Origin: Dugong dugon
Lineage: Eukaryota > Chordata > Mammalia > Sirenia > Dugongidae
Assembly (NCBI GenBank): GCA_030035585.1
Contig: CM057469.1
Location: 56,809,501-56,873,500, forward strand
Direction: 5' to 3'
DNA: 64,000 bases
The notes under the pieces: generated by a model
Database searches by the model: none
The model's input: only the letters and a program-made list of their open reading frames with translations
What the model was told of the DNA's origin: nothing
In this document: one piece after another, positions 26,301-37,848 of the stretch
Layout of the letters: each line of letters opens with the position of its first letter
Numbering within the stretch: the first letter of the stretch is position 1
Position numbers and translations under genes: made by a program

Positions 26301-26709
26301 CCCAATTCTGACACGACTACTAATGGCCCAGAACCTTCAGGAATGAAGGTTTGGGTCACCCACCAGGCAAAGAACCACTACCAGCTGAGGTGCTTGCTAA
26401 GGGCAAAGGGAATACAGAATGGGTGGTGGAAGAAGGTAGCTCTAAATACCAGTTACGGCCACATGACCAGTTGCAGAAATGAGGACTGTAATTACTATGA
26501 GTATTTCTGTTTTGTATGTGTGCATCTAGTATTTTTGTTTCTTTCACTTATGAAATATAAGTTGTAAATGGGGCTAGTGCATTTTCGATTGTACACGTGT
26601 TAGTTGTATCATGTTAGGCGCAAGTATGACTTTGTAATTGTCTTTATTAAGAGATTATATATGGTTTCAGGCAATGTGTACAGGTGCCAAGTTGACAAGG
26701 GGTGGACTG

Positions 26710-27306
26710 TGATGGTTAAGATTGTATGGCAACTTGGCTAGGCCATGATTCTCAGAGTTTTAGCAATTGTATAATGTTGTGATCATGTCCCTGTTGAAAT
26801 TTGACATGTGATCACCCCCATGATGGAATGTGATGAGTGGTACTGGTGGGAGTGGGGCCTGTCACAGCTCACCACCCTCTCAGCTTCATCTCTCTGCCCT
26901 CCACTGTTACTTCCTGTCTGCTTGCCTTGCCAAAGTTTTTTGCTTGTTCCAGACTCAGCAGCTGCTGTTGTCTCACTTTCAGTTCTTGGGACTTGAGCTA
27001 GCAGCTTACCTGTTGATCTTGGAATTCATCGATCTTCACAGCCTACGAGCAAGAGTCCTGCTCCCTGACCTGCTGATCTTGGGTTCGCCAGCCCCTGCAG
27101 CTATGTGAATCAGGAGAAACCTTGGGATCTTATCTGCTGATCTTGGAATTCATCGACCTTCACAGCCTGTGAGCAGGAGCCCTGCTCTCCGACCTGCTGA
27201 CCTTGGGTTCCCTGGCTTCTGCAGCTGCATGAATTGGGAGAGGCCTCTACCCTGATCCACAGACTTGGATGTTTTAGCCTCTACAATCATGTGAGCTGGT
27301 TCCTTG

Positions 27307-27388
<82 letters not shown>

Positions 27389-27428
27389 TTTACTGGTTTA
27401 GCTTCTCTAGAGAACCCAGGCTAAGACA
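26710..27428 (+). repeat. 3' LTR of ERV-L B, with an internal tandem duplication
   Basis: TGATGGTTAAGATT to CA at 27428. The first half differs from the LTR A subfamily (it has GACATGTGATCACCCCC and lacks the CAATCAG block). A block of about 126 bp starting CTTGGAATTCATCGA is present twice, near 27018 and 27144. A TA tract of about 70 bp (27313-27386) precedes the conserved end. Confidence 0.82.
27313..27386. repeat. (TA)n microsatellite in LTR B
   Basis: About 37 TA units in the part of the ERV-L LTR that is TA-rich in every copy here (also 24987, 29238, 37770, 39705). Confidence 0.95.
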
Positions 27429-27642
27429 CCAATCATGATATTTTTCTTCAGGGACTGATCCCTCCTGATAACATGTCCAAAGTATGCGAGACAAAGTCTC
27501 ACCATCCTTGCTTCTAAGGAGTATTCTGGCTTTACTTCTTCCAAGACATATTTGTTCATTCTTTTGGCAGTCCATGGTATATTCAATATTTTTCACCAGC
27601 ACCATAATTCAAACACATCAATTCTTCTTTGGTCTTCCTTAT

Positions 27643-29134
27643 TCATTGTCCAGCTTCGCACGCATATGAGGCAAATGAAAGCACCACGGCTTGGGTCAGG
27701 TGCACCTTAGTCCTTAAAGTGACATCTTTGATTTTTAACACTTTAAAGAGGTCTTTTGCAGCAGATTTTCCCAGTGCAACACGTCCTTTGATTTCTTGAC
27801 TGCCGCTTCCATGAACGTTAATTGCGAATCCAAGTAAAATGAAATCCTTGATGACTTCAATCTTTTCCCCATTTATCATGATGTTGCTTATTGGTCCAGT
27901 TGTGAGGATTTTTGTTTTCTTTATGTTGAGGTGCAATCCATACTGAAAGCTGTGGTCTTTGATCTTCATCAGTAAGTACTTCAAGTTCTCTTCACTTTCA
28001 GCAAGCAAGGTTGTGTCATTTGCATAACGGGTTTTTAATGAGTCTTCCTCCAATCCTGATGCCGAGTTTTTCTTCATATAGTCCAGCTTCTTGGATTATT
28101 TGCTTAGCATATAGATTGAATAAGTATGGTGGAAGGATACAACTCTGACGCACAACTATCCTTACTTTAAACCATGCAGCATCCCCTTGTTTGTTCTGTT
28201 CAAATGACTGCCTCTTGATCTATGCATATGTTCTTCATGAGCACAATTAAGTGTTCTGGAATTTCCATTCTTTGCAATGTTATCCGTAATGTGTTATGAT
28301 CCAGACAGTTGAAACGCCTTTTTATAGTCAATAAAATACAGGTAAACATCCTTCTGGTATTCTCTGCTTTCAGCCAAGATCCATCTGACATCAGTAATGA
28401 TATCCCTCATTCCACATCCTCTTCTCAATCAGGCTTGAATTTCTGGCAGTTCCTTGTCCATGTACTGCTACAAGTACTTTAGAATGATTGTCAGCAAAAT
28501 TTTACTTGTGACATTAATGATATTGTTAGATAATTTCTACATTTGGTTGGATCACCTTTCTTGGGAATAGGCATAAGTATGGATCTCTTTCAGTTGGTTG
28601 TCCAGGTAGCTGTCTTCTAAATTTTTTGGCATAGATAAGTTAGCACTTTAGTGTGGCATCCCTTTGTTGAAACATCTTAATTGGTATTCCATCAATTCCT
28701 GGAGTCTTGTTTTTTGCCAATGTCTTCAGTGTAGCTTGGATGTCTTCCTTCAGTACCATTGGATCTTGATCATATGCTACCTCCTGAAATGGATGAACAT
28801 CAACCAATTGTTTTTGGTACAGTGACTCTGTGTATTCTTTCCATCTTCTTTTGATGCTTCCTGTGTCGTTTAGTGTTTTGCCCATGGAATCCTTCAGTAT
28901 TGCAACTCAAGGCTTGAATTTTTTCTTCAGTTCTTTCAGCTTGAGAAATGCCGAGTATCTTCTTCCCTTTTGGTTTTCTACCTCCAGCTCTTTGCACATG
29001 TCATTATAATACTTTACTTTGTCTTCTTGATCCACCGTTTGAAATCGTCTGTTCAACTCTCTTACTTCATCATTTCTTCCATTTGCTTTAGCTGCTGTAC
29101 GCTCAAGAGCAAGTTTCAGAGTCTCTACTGACAT
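27643..29134 (-). pseudogene. RTE reverse transcriptase, broken
   Basis: Read on the minus strand from 29134 down to 27643. It begins in the linker before the RT domain (29134-28907), then the start of the finger region with KTPGIDGIP (28885-28640), a middle segment with DHNTLRITLQRM (28391-28200), and the palm, where the active-site region appears as RYANDTTLLAESEENL (28030-27980) with F/Y-A-D-D altered to Y-A-N-D. It continues with the thumb-like LHLNIKKTKIL. Frame breaks and stops lie between the pieces. The same protein is seen in sense at 46802-47660. Confidence 0.87.
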
Positions 29135-29225
29135 CTATTTTGGTCTTTTCTTTCTTTTCTGTCTTTTTAATGACCTCTTGCTTTCTTCATGTATGATGTC
29201 CTTGATGTCATTCCACAACTCATCA

Positions 29226-29240
29226 AGTATGTATATATAT

Positions 29241-29290
<50 letters not shown>

Positions 29291-29372
29291 TATATTCTAG
29301 GACTAGGTCATACATAAATATGTATATATATTCTCCACTAGTTTTGCTTCTCTAGAGAACCCACCTAAGACA
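29226..29372 (+). repeat. 5' LTR of ERV-L A, second part
   Basis: A TA-rich run followed by the LTR terminus GCTTCTCTAGAGAACCC and a final CA at 29372. It matches the ends of the LTRs at 27428, 37848 and 39801. Together with 24483-25023 it makes one LTR split by the RTE. Confidence 0.82.
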
Positions 29373-29392
29373 TTTGGTACTGAGAGTGGTTC
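29373..29392 (+). promoter_or_regulatory. Primer-binding-site position of ERV-L A
   Basis: Directly after the LTR terminus stands TTTGGTACTGAGAGTGG, at the place and of the kind where ERV-L elements pair with a tRNA (leucine, by the family name). The exact tRNA match was not tested. Confidence 0.55.
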
Positions 29393-31260
29393 TAAAGGAA
29401 CAAAATCGTAAGGATAATATTTCTGAAATGGTTCTCAAGTCTGGCTAGTCTTAAAGGCACTGATGACTCTGACTCCAGTCATAAAGATGGCGCTGCTAAT
29501 CCACAGCATGTGGCAGCAATAGAAATACACAAAATATCAGCACCAATGGATCAAATATTTGTGAGAAATAAGGGTCTGGGTGATTGCATATTTGATACTT
29601 TCTATAATTTTGTCAGAATGAGAAGTACAGGGAGGCTGATTGGTTGGTTCTGATTTTGACAGACAAACTAGCGAAAGAAAGAAATGAGTTCAGGGCTTCA
29701 GAGTCACAACTCAAGCACCTGAAAGTTGTCGCTTATGCCCTGAAAGCCTTGTTTCTTGTAGTAACAGAGCTGATATTGCTGAAAGCCACACCCAGAGTCT
29801 TATCATAAGAGTGGCTGAATTACAACACTAACTGAATTCTCAATCTTGAATTGTGTCTAAAGTTAAAGTGAGGGCATTGATTGGGAGGAAATTGTGTCTT
29901 AAAATCAGGAGTTGAGGACAATGAATTCCTAAATTACATTGAATCACTCCTGACATCAGAACCAGCCCTCTGACTCTGTTCTGAGGATATTACTCCATCT
30001 TTATCTGCTAAGCCACCCTCCTCAGGAAAACCATTATCCCTTCCACTACCATCTGATGAGATTAACCCAACTGTGCCTGAAGAGTCTTTATCTCAGACAT
30101 CACTTAGGGTGATGCCTGGGGTGTTGCCTGGGGCATCACTTGAGGTAGCTGCCTTACAAAACATTGCTAAATGTCCCCAGGATCCACCCCCACCACCCAT
30201 TCTTGCTTCTAGTCTTATAACTAGAGGAAAGTCCCAGGGATCCCCAAGAAGAGAAGTACAAAGTGTGACCCAGGAGAAGGTATGCTACACTCCAAAAGAA
30301 CTGCTTGATTTTTCTAATTTGTACCAACAGGAAACTGGGGAATATGTGTGGGAATGGCTATTAAGGGAGTGGGATAATGGTGCAAGGAACATAAAGTTGG
30401 ATCAGCCTGAGTTTACTGATACAGGCCCACTGAGCACAGATTTTTCATTCAGTGTTTCAGCTTGAGAGGGTAGAAAGTGATTTAATAGTTTATTTGATTG
30501 GTTCACTGAAGCATGGATTATGTGGTGGCCAATACTAACTCAAGTTGAAATGCTAGACCTGCCTTGGTATATTGTAGAAGAAGGTATCCAAAGGCTTAGG
30601 GAAATTTGCATGTTGGAGTGTGTTTATCAGGTTGGACTCACAGACCCACCCATGGAGTGCCCAGAGGACACACTTTTATCACAACTGTAAGGAACAAATT
30701 TGTGAAGGGAGCCCCAGCATTCTTGAAGACTACTGTGATTGCTATTTTATATAAGTCAGATTTGATAGTGGGAACTGCCCTAACTGAATTAAGACACCCA
30801 ACTACAATGGGGCTGATTGGACTCTGTGGTGGTAGGGGCCAAGTGGCAGCATTTAATTGACAAAGACAAGATGGACATGGTTACGGTAATGGACAGCAGA
30901 GTTAAAGCAGTAATCAGAATAGTCTAACTTCTACAGACTTACGGTGTTGGCTACTTAGTCATGGTGTCCCTAGGAGTGAAATAGATCAGAAATCTACTAA
31001 ATATTTACTTGATCTGTGCAAGCGAAAGAATTGTAGGTCAAGTGAACCGCAGTCTAACATGAATCACCAGAACAGAGAGTCATGACTCCTCAGTCAATTC
31101 CCAGACTTGAGCCAGTTTACAGACCCAAAACCACTTGAAAAAAGGGGAGGCTACGTCCTTTTGAGGAAGAACCCCACTACACTGACAAAAAATTTATACT
31201 ATTAATCTTTCTCCCAACCTTCCCCAAAGGGATTTATGGCTTTTTATGAAAGTGAAAGTT
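29393..31260 (+). pseudogene. ERV-L A gag region, degraded
   Basis: Lies between the primer-binding position and the protease motif, as gag does. The longest open stretch, 30073-30465 (130 codons), has a proline/serine-rich part and then a segment with W-E-W-L-L-R-E-W-D-N-G, consistent with ERV-L gag. Other frames are interrupted by frequent stops. Assignment rests on position and on flanking pol, with only modest sequence recognition. Confidence 0.6.
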
Positions 31261-34130
31261 CATTGGGGAAAAGAAAATAATCAGATTTTCGGGGATTACT
31301 GGACACTGGCTCTGAACGCTAATTCCAGAATACCCAAAACTTCACTGTGGCCTACCAGTCAGAATAGGTGTGTATGGAGGTCAGGTTATTAATGGAGTTT
31401 TAGCTCAGGTCTATCTCACACACAGTGGGTACAGTGGGTCCCTAAACCCATCTTGTAGTGATTTCTGCAGTTCCAGAATGCATAATTGGAAGAGACATAC
31501 TCAGCAACTGGCAGAACCCCCACATTGGATCCCTGACATGTGGAGTAAGGGCTGTTATGGTATGAAAAGCCCAGTGGAAGCCATTAGAACTGCCCCTACC
31601 TAGGAAAATAGTAAATAAAAAGCAATACCACATTCCTGAATGGACTGCAGAGATTACTGCCACCATCAAGGACTTGAAGGATGCAGGGGTGGTGATTGCC
31701 ACCACATCCCCATTCAACTCGCCTATGTGGCCTGTGCAAAAACAGATAGACCTTGGAGAATTACAGTGGATTACTGTAAACTTAAACGGGTGGTTACTCC
31801 AACTGCAGCTACTGTGCCAGACGTAGCTTCATTGCTTGAGCAAATTGATACATCTCCTGGTACTGGTATGTAGCTATTGATCTGGCTAAAGCCTTTTTCT
31901 CAATTTCAATTTCAAAGGAACACCAAAAGCAGTTTGCCATCAGCTGGCAAGACTAGCAATATACCTTCACTGTCTTTTCTCAGGAGTATATCAACTCTCC
32001 AGCCTTATATCATAATTTACTCCATGGGGACCTTGATTGCCTTTCCCTTCCACAAGACATCATGCTGGTCCATTACACTGATGATATTATGCTGACTGGA
32101 CTAGTAAGGAAGAAGTGTCAGTGATTCTTGATGTACTGGTAAAATATTTGTATGCTAAAGCATGGAAAATTAATCCAAGAAAAATTCAAGTGCCTTCCAC
32201 CACAGTGAAATTTCTAGGGGTCCAGTGGTGTGGGGCATGTTGAGATAGTCCTTTTAAAGTGAAGGATAAGTTGTTACATCCAGACCCTCATACAACTAAA
32301 AAGGAGGCACAATGCCTGGTGGGCCTCTTTGGATTTTGGAGGCAACATATTCCTCTTTTGGGTGGGCTACTTTGGCATATATATCAAACGACTTGAAAAG
32401 CTACTTGTTTTGAGTGGGGCCCAGAACAAAAGAAGGTTCAGCAATAGGTTCAGGGTGCCATGCAAGCCACTCTGCCACTTGGGCCATATAATCTAATTCA
32501 ATGGTTCTTGAAGTGGCAGTGGCAGACAGAGATGCTGTTGTTTGGAGTCACCTGTGTTCCTACTGGTGAATCAAAGTGAATACTCTTAGGATTTTGGAGC
32601 AAAACTCTACCATCCTCTGCATATAACTACTCCCCTTTTAAGAAACAGCTTTTGGCTTGTTACTGGGCATTAGAGGTGACTGAACACTTAACCATGGACC
32701 AACAAGTCACTATGAAGCCTGAGCTGCCCATAGTGAACTGGATGTGTCTGACCCACATAGTCATAAAGCTGGACAAGCACAGCAGCATTACATCATTAAA
32801 TGGAAGTGGTATATACAATACTGGGCTCGAGGAGGACCTGAAGGCACAAGAAAGTTACATGAGGCCCAAATGCCCATGGTCCCCACTCCTGTCATATTAC
32901 CTTCCTTCTCACAGTCTGTACCAATGGCCTCAGGGGTAATTCATTATAATCAGCTGACTGAGAAAGAGAAAACTTGTGCTTAGTTTACAGATGGTTCTGT
33001 GTGAAATGCAGGCACTACTCAGAATTGGACTGTGGCAGCACTGCAGCCCCTTTCTGGGACCTCCTTGAAGGACAGTGGTGAAGGCTCCCAATGGGCAGAA
33101 CTTCGAGCAATGCACCTGGTTGTTCATTTTGTTTGGAAGGAGAGATGCCAGATGTGCAACTATATACTGATTCATGGGCTGTGGTCAATGGTTTTCCTGT
33201 ATGGCCAGGGACTTGGAAGGAACAAGATTGGGAAACTGGTGACAAGGAGTATGGGGAAGAAGTATGTGTATAGACCTCTCTGAATGGGCCAAAGAAGTGA
33301 AGATATTTGTGTTTCACATGAATGCTCACGAAAGGATGACCTCAGCAGAAGCAGATTTTAACAATCAAGTGGATAGGATGATGCACTCTGTGGATGCTAG
33401 TCAGCCTCTTTCCCCAGCCCCTCCTGTTATTTGCCCAATGGGCTCATGAACAAAGTGGCCTTGGTGGTAAGGATGGAGGTTATGTGTGGCCTCAGCAACA
33501 CAGATGTCCACTCACCAAGACAGACTTGGATACAGCCACTGATGAGTGCCCAATCTGCCAGCAGTTGAGACCAACACTGAGTCCCCGATAAGGTACCATT
33601 ATAGGGGTAATCAACCACCAACCTGGTGGCAGATTGATTACATTGGACCACTTCCATCATGGAAAGGGCAGCGTTTTGTTCTTACTGGGATAGACACTTA
33701 CTTTGGATACGAATTTGCCTTCCCAGCACGCAGTGCTTTTGCCAAAACTACCATCCATGGACTTACAGAATGTCTGCCTTATCCACTTCATGTATCCCAC
33801 ACAGCAACACCTCAGATCTAGGGACTCACCTCAGAGCAAACGAAGTGCAGCAATGGGCCCATGCTTATGGAATTCACTGGTCTTACCATGGTCCCCATCA
33901 TCCTGAAGCAGCTGGCTTGATAGAACGATGTAATGGCCTTCTAAAGACACAGTTATGGTGCCAACTAGTTGGCAATACCTTGCAGGGTTGAGGCAATGTT
34001 CTCCAGGAGGCTGTATGTGCTCTAAACAAGCATCCAATATATGATGCTCTTTCTCCCATAGCCAGGATTCATGGGTCCAGGAATTAAGGGGTGGAAATGG
34101 AAGTGGCACCAGTCACTATGACCCACTCAA
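31261..34130 (+). pseudogene. ERV-L A pro-pol region, degraded
   Basis: Reading through frame breaks, the order of retroviral pol is visible. A protease-type D-T-G lies at 31302-31310. Reverse transcriptase segments run from about 31600, with the catalytic YTDD at 32074-32085. An RNase H start FTDGS is at 32984-32998, with a later YTDS near 33164. Integrase begins near 33300, with the His/His/Cys/Cys zinc region (H-E-Q-S-G...C-P-I-C around 33446-33560) and the core starting WWQIDYIGPLP near 33625. Numerous stops and frameshifts (for example at 31872, 32096, 33590) make it non-functional. The integrase part is clearly homologous to 25218-25900. Confidence 0.85.
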
Positions 34131-34137
34131 AAAATTT

Positions 34138-34530
34138 TTGCTTCCTGTCCCTGTGGCCCTATGCTCTGCTGGTCTAGAAATCTTAGTTCCAAAAGGAGGA
34201 ATGTTCTCACCAGTAGACACAACACTGATCCCACTGAACTGGAAGTTAAGAATGTCACTCAGCAACTTTGGGCTCCTTATGCCTCTGGATCAACAGACAA
34301 AGAAGGGAGTTACCATATTGGCTGGTGTGATTGATCCTGATTACCAAGGAGAAATTGGATTGATATTACATAATGGAGGTAAAGAAGAGTATGTCTGGAA
34401 TACAGGAGATCCCTTAGGGCATCTCTTAGTACTACCATGCCCTGTGATTAAAGTCAATGGAAAACTACAGCAATCCACTTCCAACATGACTACTAATGGC
34501 CCAGACCTTCAGGAATGAAGGTATGAGTCA
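34138..34530 (+). pseudogene. ERV-L A dUTPase-like domain at the 3' end of pol
   Basis: An open stretch of 126 codons downstream of integrase. It contains GVIDPDYQGEIGL followed by a V-W-N-T-G-D segment, typical of the dUTPase that ERV-L elements carry at the end of pol instead of env. The domain family hydrolyses dUTP to limit uracil in viral DNA. This stretch has stayed open although the rest of pol is broken; it has no start context of its own and is part of a former polyprotein. Confidence 0.8.
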
Positions 34531-34680
34531 CCCTATCAGGCAAAGAACCATGAGCAGCAGAGGTGCTTGTTGAGGGCAAAGGGAATATGGAATGGATAGT
34601 GGAAGAAGGTAGTTCTAAATACCAACTACAGCCATGTGACCAGTTGCAGAAATGAGGACTATCATTGTTTTATTTCTTCT

Positions 34681-34736
34681 TTGTTTTGTTATACATGTAT
34701 GAGTATACATATATATATATATATTCCATTTCCACC

Positions 34737-34776
<40 letters not shown>

Positions 34777-34798
34777 TCATACATGTATAACAAAACAA
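34681..34798. repeat. Fold-back: 27-bp inverted repeat around a TA tract
   Basis: Arms 34681-34707 and 34772-34798 are perfect reverse complements over 27 bp (core ATACATGTATGAGTATA). Between them are TA repeats and a short CCATTTCCACCC stretch. It lies in the 3' untranslated part of ERV-L A; the homologous place in copy B (about 26510) lacks the second arm. Confidence 0.85.
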
Positions 34799-34921
34799 AT
34801 ATATTTTTTTCTTCCACCCTTATTCCATTACTTATTATAAAATATAAAATGTAAACAGGGCTAGTGCATTTTCAGTTGTAAGCACATTTGTTGTATCATG
34901 TTAGGTGCAAGTAAGACTTTA

Positions 34922-37262
34922 CACAGGTATACCTCACTTCATTACACTTTGCAGATATTGTGTTCTTCACAAATTGAAGGTTTGTGGCCACCCTGCGTAG
35001 AGCAAGTCTATCAGCACTGTTTTTCCAACAGTATGTGCTCATTTCGTGTTTCTGTGTGACACTTTGGTAATTCTTGCAATATTTCAAATTTTGTCATTAT
35101 TATTATATCTGTTATGGTGATCTGTGATCAGTGATATTTGATGTTACTATTGTAATTGTTTCGGGGCACCACGAACTGCATCCATATAAGATGGAGATAA
35201 ATGTGTGTGTTCTGACTGCTCTACCAACTGGCAGTTCCCCCGTCTCTCTCCCTCTCTTCTGGACTCCATATGCCCTGAGACATGACAATATTGAGATTAA
35301 TAACCCTACAATGACCTTTAAGTGTTCAAATGAAAGGAAAAGTCGCACGTCTCTCACTTTAAATCTAAAGCTAGAAATGATTAAGCTTAGTGAAGAAGGC
35401 ATGCCAAAAGCTGAGCTAGGCCTCTCGTGCCAGACAGTTAGCTAAGCTGTGAATGCAAAGGAAAAGTTCTTGAAGGAAATTTAAAGCGGTACTACAGTGA
35501 ACACATAAATGATAAGAAAGTGAAACAGCCTTACTGCCGATATGGAGGAAGTTTTAGTGGTCTGGATGTAAGATTAAACCAGCCACAACATTCCCTTAAG
35601 CCAAAGCCTAATCCAGAGCAAGGCCCTAACTCTCTTCAATTCTATGACAGCTGAAAGAGTTGAGGAAGCTGCAGAATAAAAGGTTGAAGCTAGCAGAGGT
35701 TGGTCTATGAGGCTTAAGGAAAGAAACCGTCTCCATAACATAAAAATGCAAGGTGAAGCAGCAAGTGCTGATGTAGAAGCTGCAGCAAATTATCCAGAAG
35801 ATATAGCTAAGATAATTGATAAAGGTGGCTACACTAAAAAACATTTTCAGTATAGACAAAATAGCCTTAACTGGAAGAAGATGCCATCTAGGACTTCCAT
35901 AGCTAGAGAGGAGAAGTCAGTGCCCGGCTTTAAAGCTTCAAAGGACAGGCTGACTCTCTTGTTAGTGGCTAATACACCTGGTGACTTCAAGTTGAAGCCA
36001 ATGCTCATTTACCATTCCCAAAATCCTAAAGCCCTCAAGAATTATGCTAAATCTAGTCTACCTGTGCTCTATAAATGGAACAACAAAGTTTACAACATGG
36101 TTTACCGGATGTTTTAAGCCCACTGTTGAGACTACTGCTTAGAAAAAAGGATTCCTCTCAAAATATTACTGCTCATTGACAATGCACCTGGCCATCCAAG
36201 AACTTTGATGGAGATGTACAAGATTAAAATTGTTTTCATGCCTGCTAACACAACAACCATTCTGTAGCCCAAGATCAAGGAGTAATTTTGACTTTCAAGT
36301 CTCATTATTTAAGAAATACATTTTGTAAGGCTATAGCTGCCATACATAATGATTCCTCCGATGGATCTGGGCAAAGCAAATTGAAAACCTTCTGGAAAGG
36401 ATTCACCATTATAGATCCCATTAAGAACATTTGTGACTCATGGGAGGAGGTCAAAATATCAACATTAACAAGAGTTAGGAAGAAGTTGATTCCAACCTTC
36501 ATGGATGACTTTGAATGGTTAAAGACTTCAGTGGAGGAAGTAACTGAAGATGTGGTAGAAACAGCAAGAGAACTAGAATTAAAAGTGGAGTCTGAAGTTG
36601 TGACTGAATTGCTGCAATCTCGTGATAAAACTTTAACGAATGAGGAGTTGCTTCTTATGGATGAGCAAAGACAGTGATTTCTTGAGATGGAATCTACTCC
36701 TGGTGAAGATTCTCTGAACATCGTTGAAATGACAACAAAGGATAGAATATTACATAAACTTAGTTGATAAAGCAGTGGCAGGGTTTGAGAGAATGGACTC
36801 CAATTCTGAAAGAAGTTCTACTGTGGGTAAAATGCTATCAAATAGCATCACATGCTACAGAGAAATCTTTCATGAAAGGAAGAGCCAATTGATGTGGCAA
36901 AGTTCATATCTGCCTTATTTTAAGAAATTGCCACAGCCACCCTAACCTTCAGCAGTCACCACCCTGATCAGTCTATAGCCATCAACACTGAGGCAAGATT
37001 CTCCACCAGCAAAACAATTACTTACTGAAGGTTGAGATGATGGCTAGCATTTTTTAGCAATAAGTATTTTTTAATTAAGGTATGTACATTGTTTTTAAGA
37101 CATAATGCTATTGCACACTTAATACACTACATACAGTTTAGTGTAAACATAACTTTTATATGCACTGGGAAACCAAAAACTTTGCGTGATTCACTTTATT
37201 GCAATATTTGCTTTATTACAGTGGTCTGGAACCAAACCCGCAATATCTCTGAGGTATGCCTG
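34922..37262 (+). mobile_element. Tigger1 DNA transposon, nearly full length
   Basis: A pogo-type cut-and-paste transposon of about 2.34 kb. It starts near CAGGTATACCTC (34924) and ends GAGGTATGCCTG (37251-37262), which are inverted termini. TA flanks both sides (34920-34921 and 37263-37264), the usual target duplication. The flanks join to rebuild the ERV-L sequence seen uninterrupted at about 26630, so the insertion is later than ERV-L A. The family is eutherian-wide in old genomes. Confidence 0.93.
35300..36740 (+). pseudogene. Tigger1 transposase, broken
   Basis: Fragments of a CENP-B-like transposase in several frames. The helix-turn-helix start (RKSRTSLTLNLKLEMIKL) is near 35338; the middle is in the open stretch 35707-36117; a catalytic LLIDNAPGH is near 36168; the C-terminal acidic part is at 36288-36677. 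Frameshifts and stops separate them (for example after 35445 and after 36117). Inactive. Confidence 0.88.
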
Positions 37263-37321
37263 TAATGTCTTTATTTATTGGTTATTTATGGTTTAAGGAG
37301 ATGTGTACAGGTGCCAAGTTG

Positions 37322-37336
37322 ACAAAGGGTGGAATG
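37322..37336 (+). promoter_or_regulatory. Polypurine tract of ERV-L A
   Basis: ACAAAGGGTGGAATG stands immediately before the 3' LTR start TGATGG, where plus-strand priming occurs in retroviruses. Copy B has the matching AAGGGGTGGACTG at 26697-26709. Confidence 0.65.
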
Positions 37337-37756
37337 TGATGGTTAAGGTTATGTGTCAATTTGGCTAGGCCATGATCTTCAGTGGTTTGGCATATATTAT
37401 GTACTCGTCCTCCATTTTGTGATCTGATGTGAGCAGCCAATCAGTTGAAAGGGGAGTTTTTTTTGGGGGGGGATATGGCCTGCATCCAATATATATATAC
37501 ATATATATATATACATATAGATGTTCTGGTAAAGCTCACTCTCAAACCTGCATCCACCTGATCATCCTCTGACCTCCAGTCTTGGGACGTGAGCCAGCAG
37601 CCTGCCATCTGACCTGCCAGTAATGGGTAGTCAACCCCTACAACCACAAGAGTTAAGAGAAGCCTCAGCCTGACGTCTGACCCATGGATTTAGGACCTGC
37701 CAGCCTCCATAACTGCATGAGCCATTTCCTTGAAAGCTCCCTCTCTCTCCCTCTCC

Positions 37757-37790
<34 letters not shown>

Positions 37791-37848
37791 GTATGTATAT
37801 ATGTACATTTCACTGGTTTTGCTTCTATAGAGAACCCAGCCAAAGACA
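37337..37848 (+). repeat. 3' LTR of ERV-L A
   Basis: Runs from TGATGGTTAAGG to a CA end at 37848, followed by the CCCTG duplication. It contains a CT repeat and TA repeat (37739-37800) before the conserved terminus. Same subfamily as the 5' LTR at 24483, sharing the GAGCAGCCAATCAG block. Confidence 0.87.

Larger units (their letters stand above)
25218..27428 (+). mobile_element. ERV-L B: copy lacking 5' LTR, gag and RT, inserted into the RTE
   Basis: Starts abruptly in sequence matching ERV-L A integrase (from about 33400), continues through integrase and dUTPase, then a polypurine tract and a 3' LTR ending at 27428. It is flanked by CCAAT at 25213-25217 and 27429-27433. Removing it rejoins the RTE sequence in the expected order. 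No 5' LTR, gag, protease or RT is present. Confidence 0.87.
25024..29227 (-). mobile_element. RTE/BovB-type LINE, antisense, interrupted by ERV-L B
   Basis: The 3' end lies on the left, with TTG repeats (25027-25050) followed by the tail GTTGGTTCTGACTCATAG shared with AfroSINEs. The LINE runs to 25217, is interrupted, and continues from 27429 to about 29225. Its total of nearly 2.0 kb is a 5'-truncated copy. The insertion lies in the TA tract of the ERV-L A 5' LTR, with a possible duplication TATGTATATAT (25012-25022 and 29228-29238; weak because the site is simple sequence). The protein is described separately. Confidence 0.88.
24483..37848 (+). mobile_element. ERV-L provirus A (LTR to LTR), broken, with nested insertions
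   Basis: A class III (ERV-L type) endogenous retrovirus in sense orientation. It is bounded by the 5-bp duplication CCCTG at 24478-24482 and 37849-37853, the size expected for this group. The order is 5' LTR, gag region, protease motif, reverse transcriptase, RNase H, integrase, dUTPase, polypurine tract, 3' LTR. No env is seen, as expected for ERV-L. Removing the RTE complex (about 25024-29227) and Tigger1 (34922-37262) leaves a provirus of roughly 6.8 kb. Every coding frame carries stops or frameshifts, so it is a fossil. Confidence 0.88.

Noticed and set aside
36305..36721. 138-codon minus-strand frame inside Tigger1
   Set aside because: Shadow of the transposase C-terminal coding frame on the other strand.
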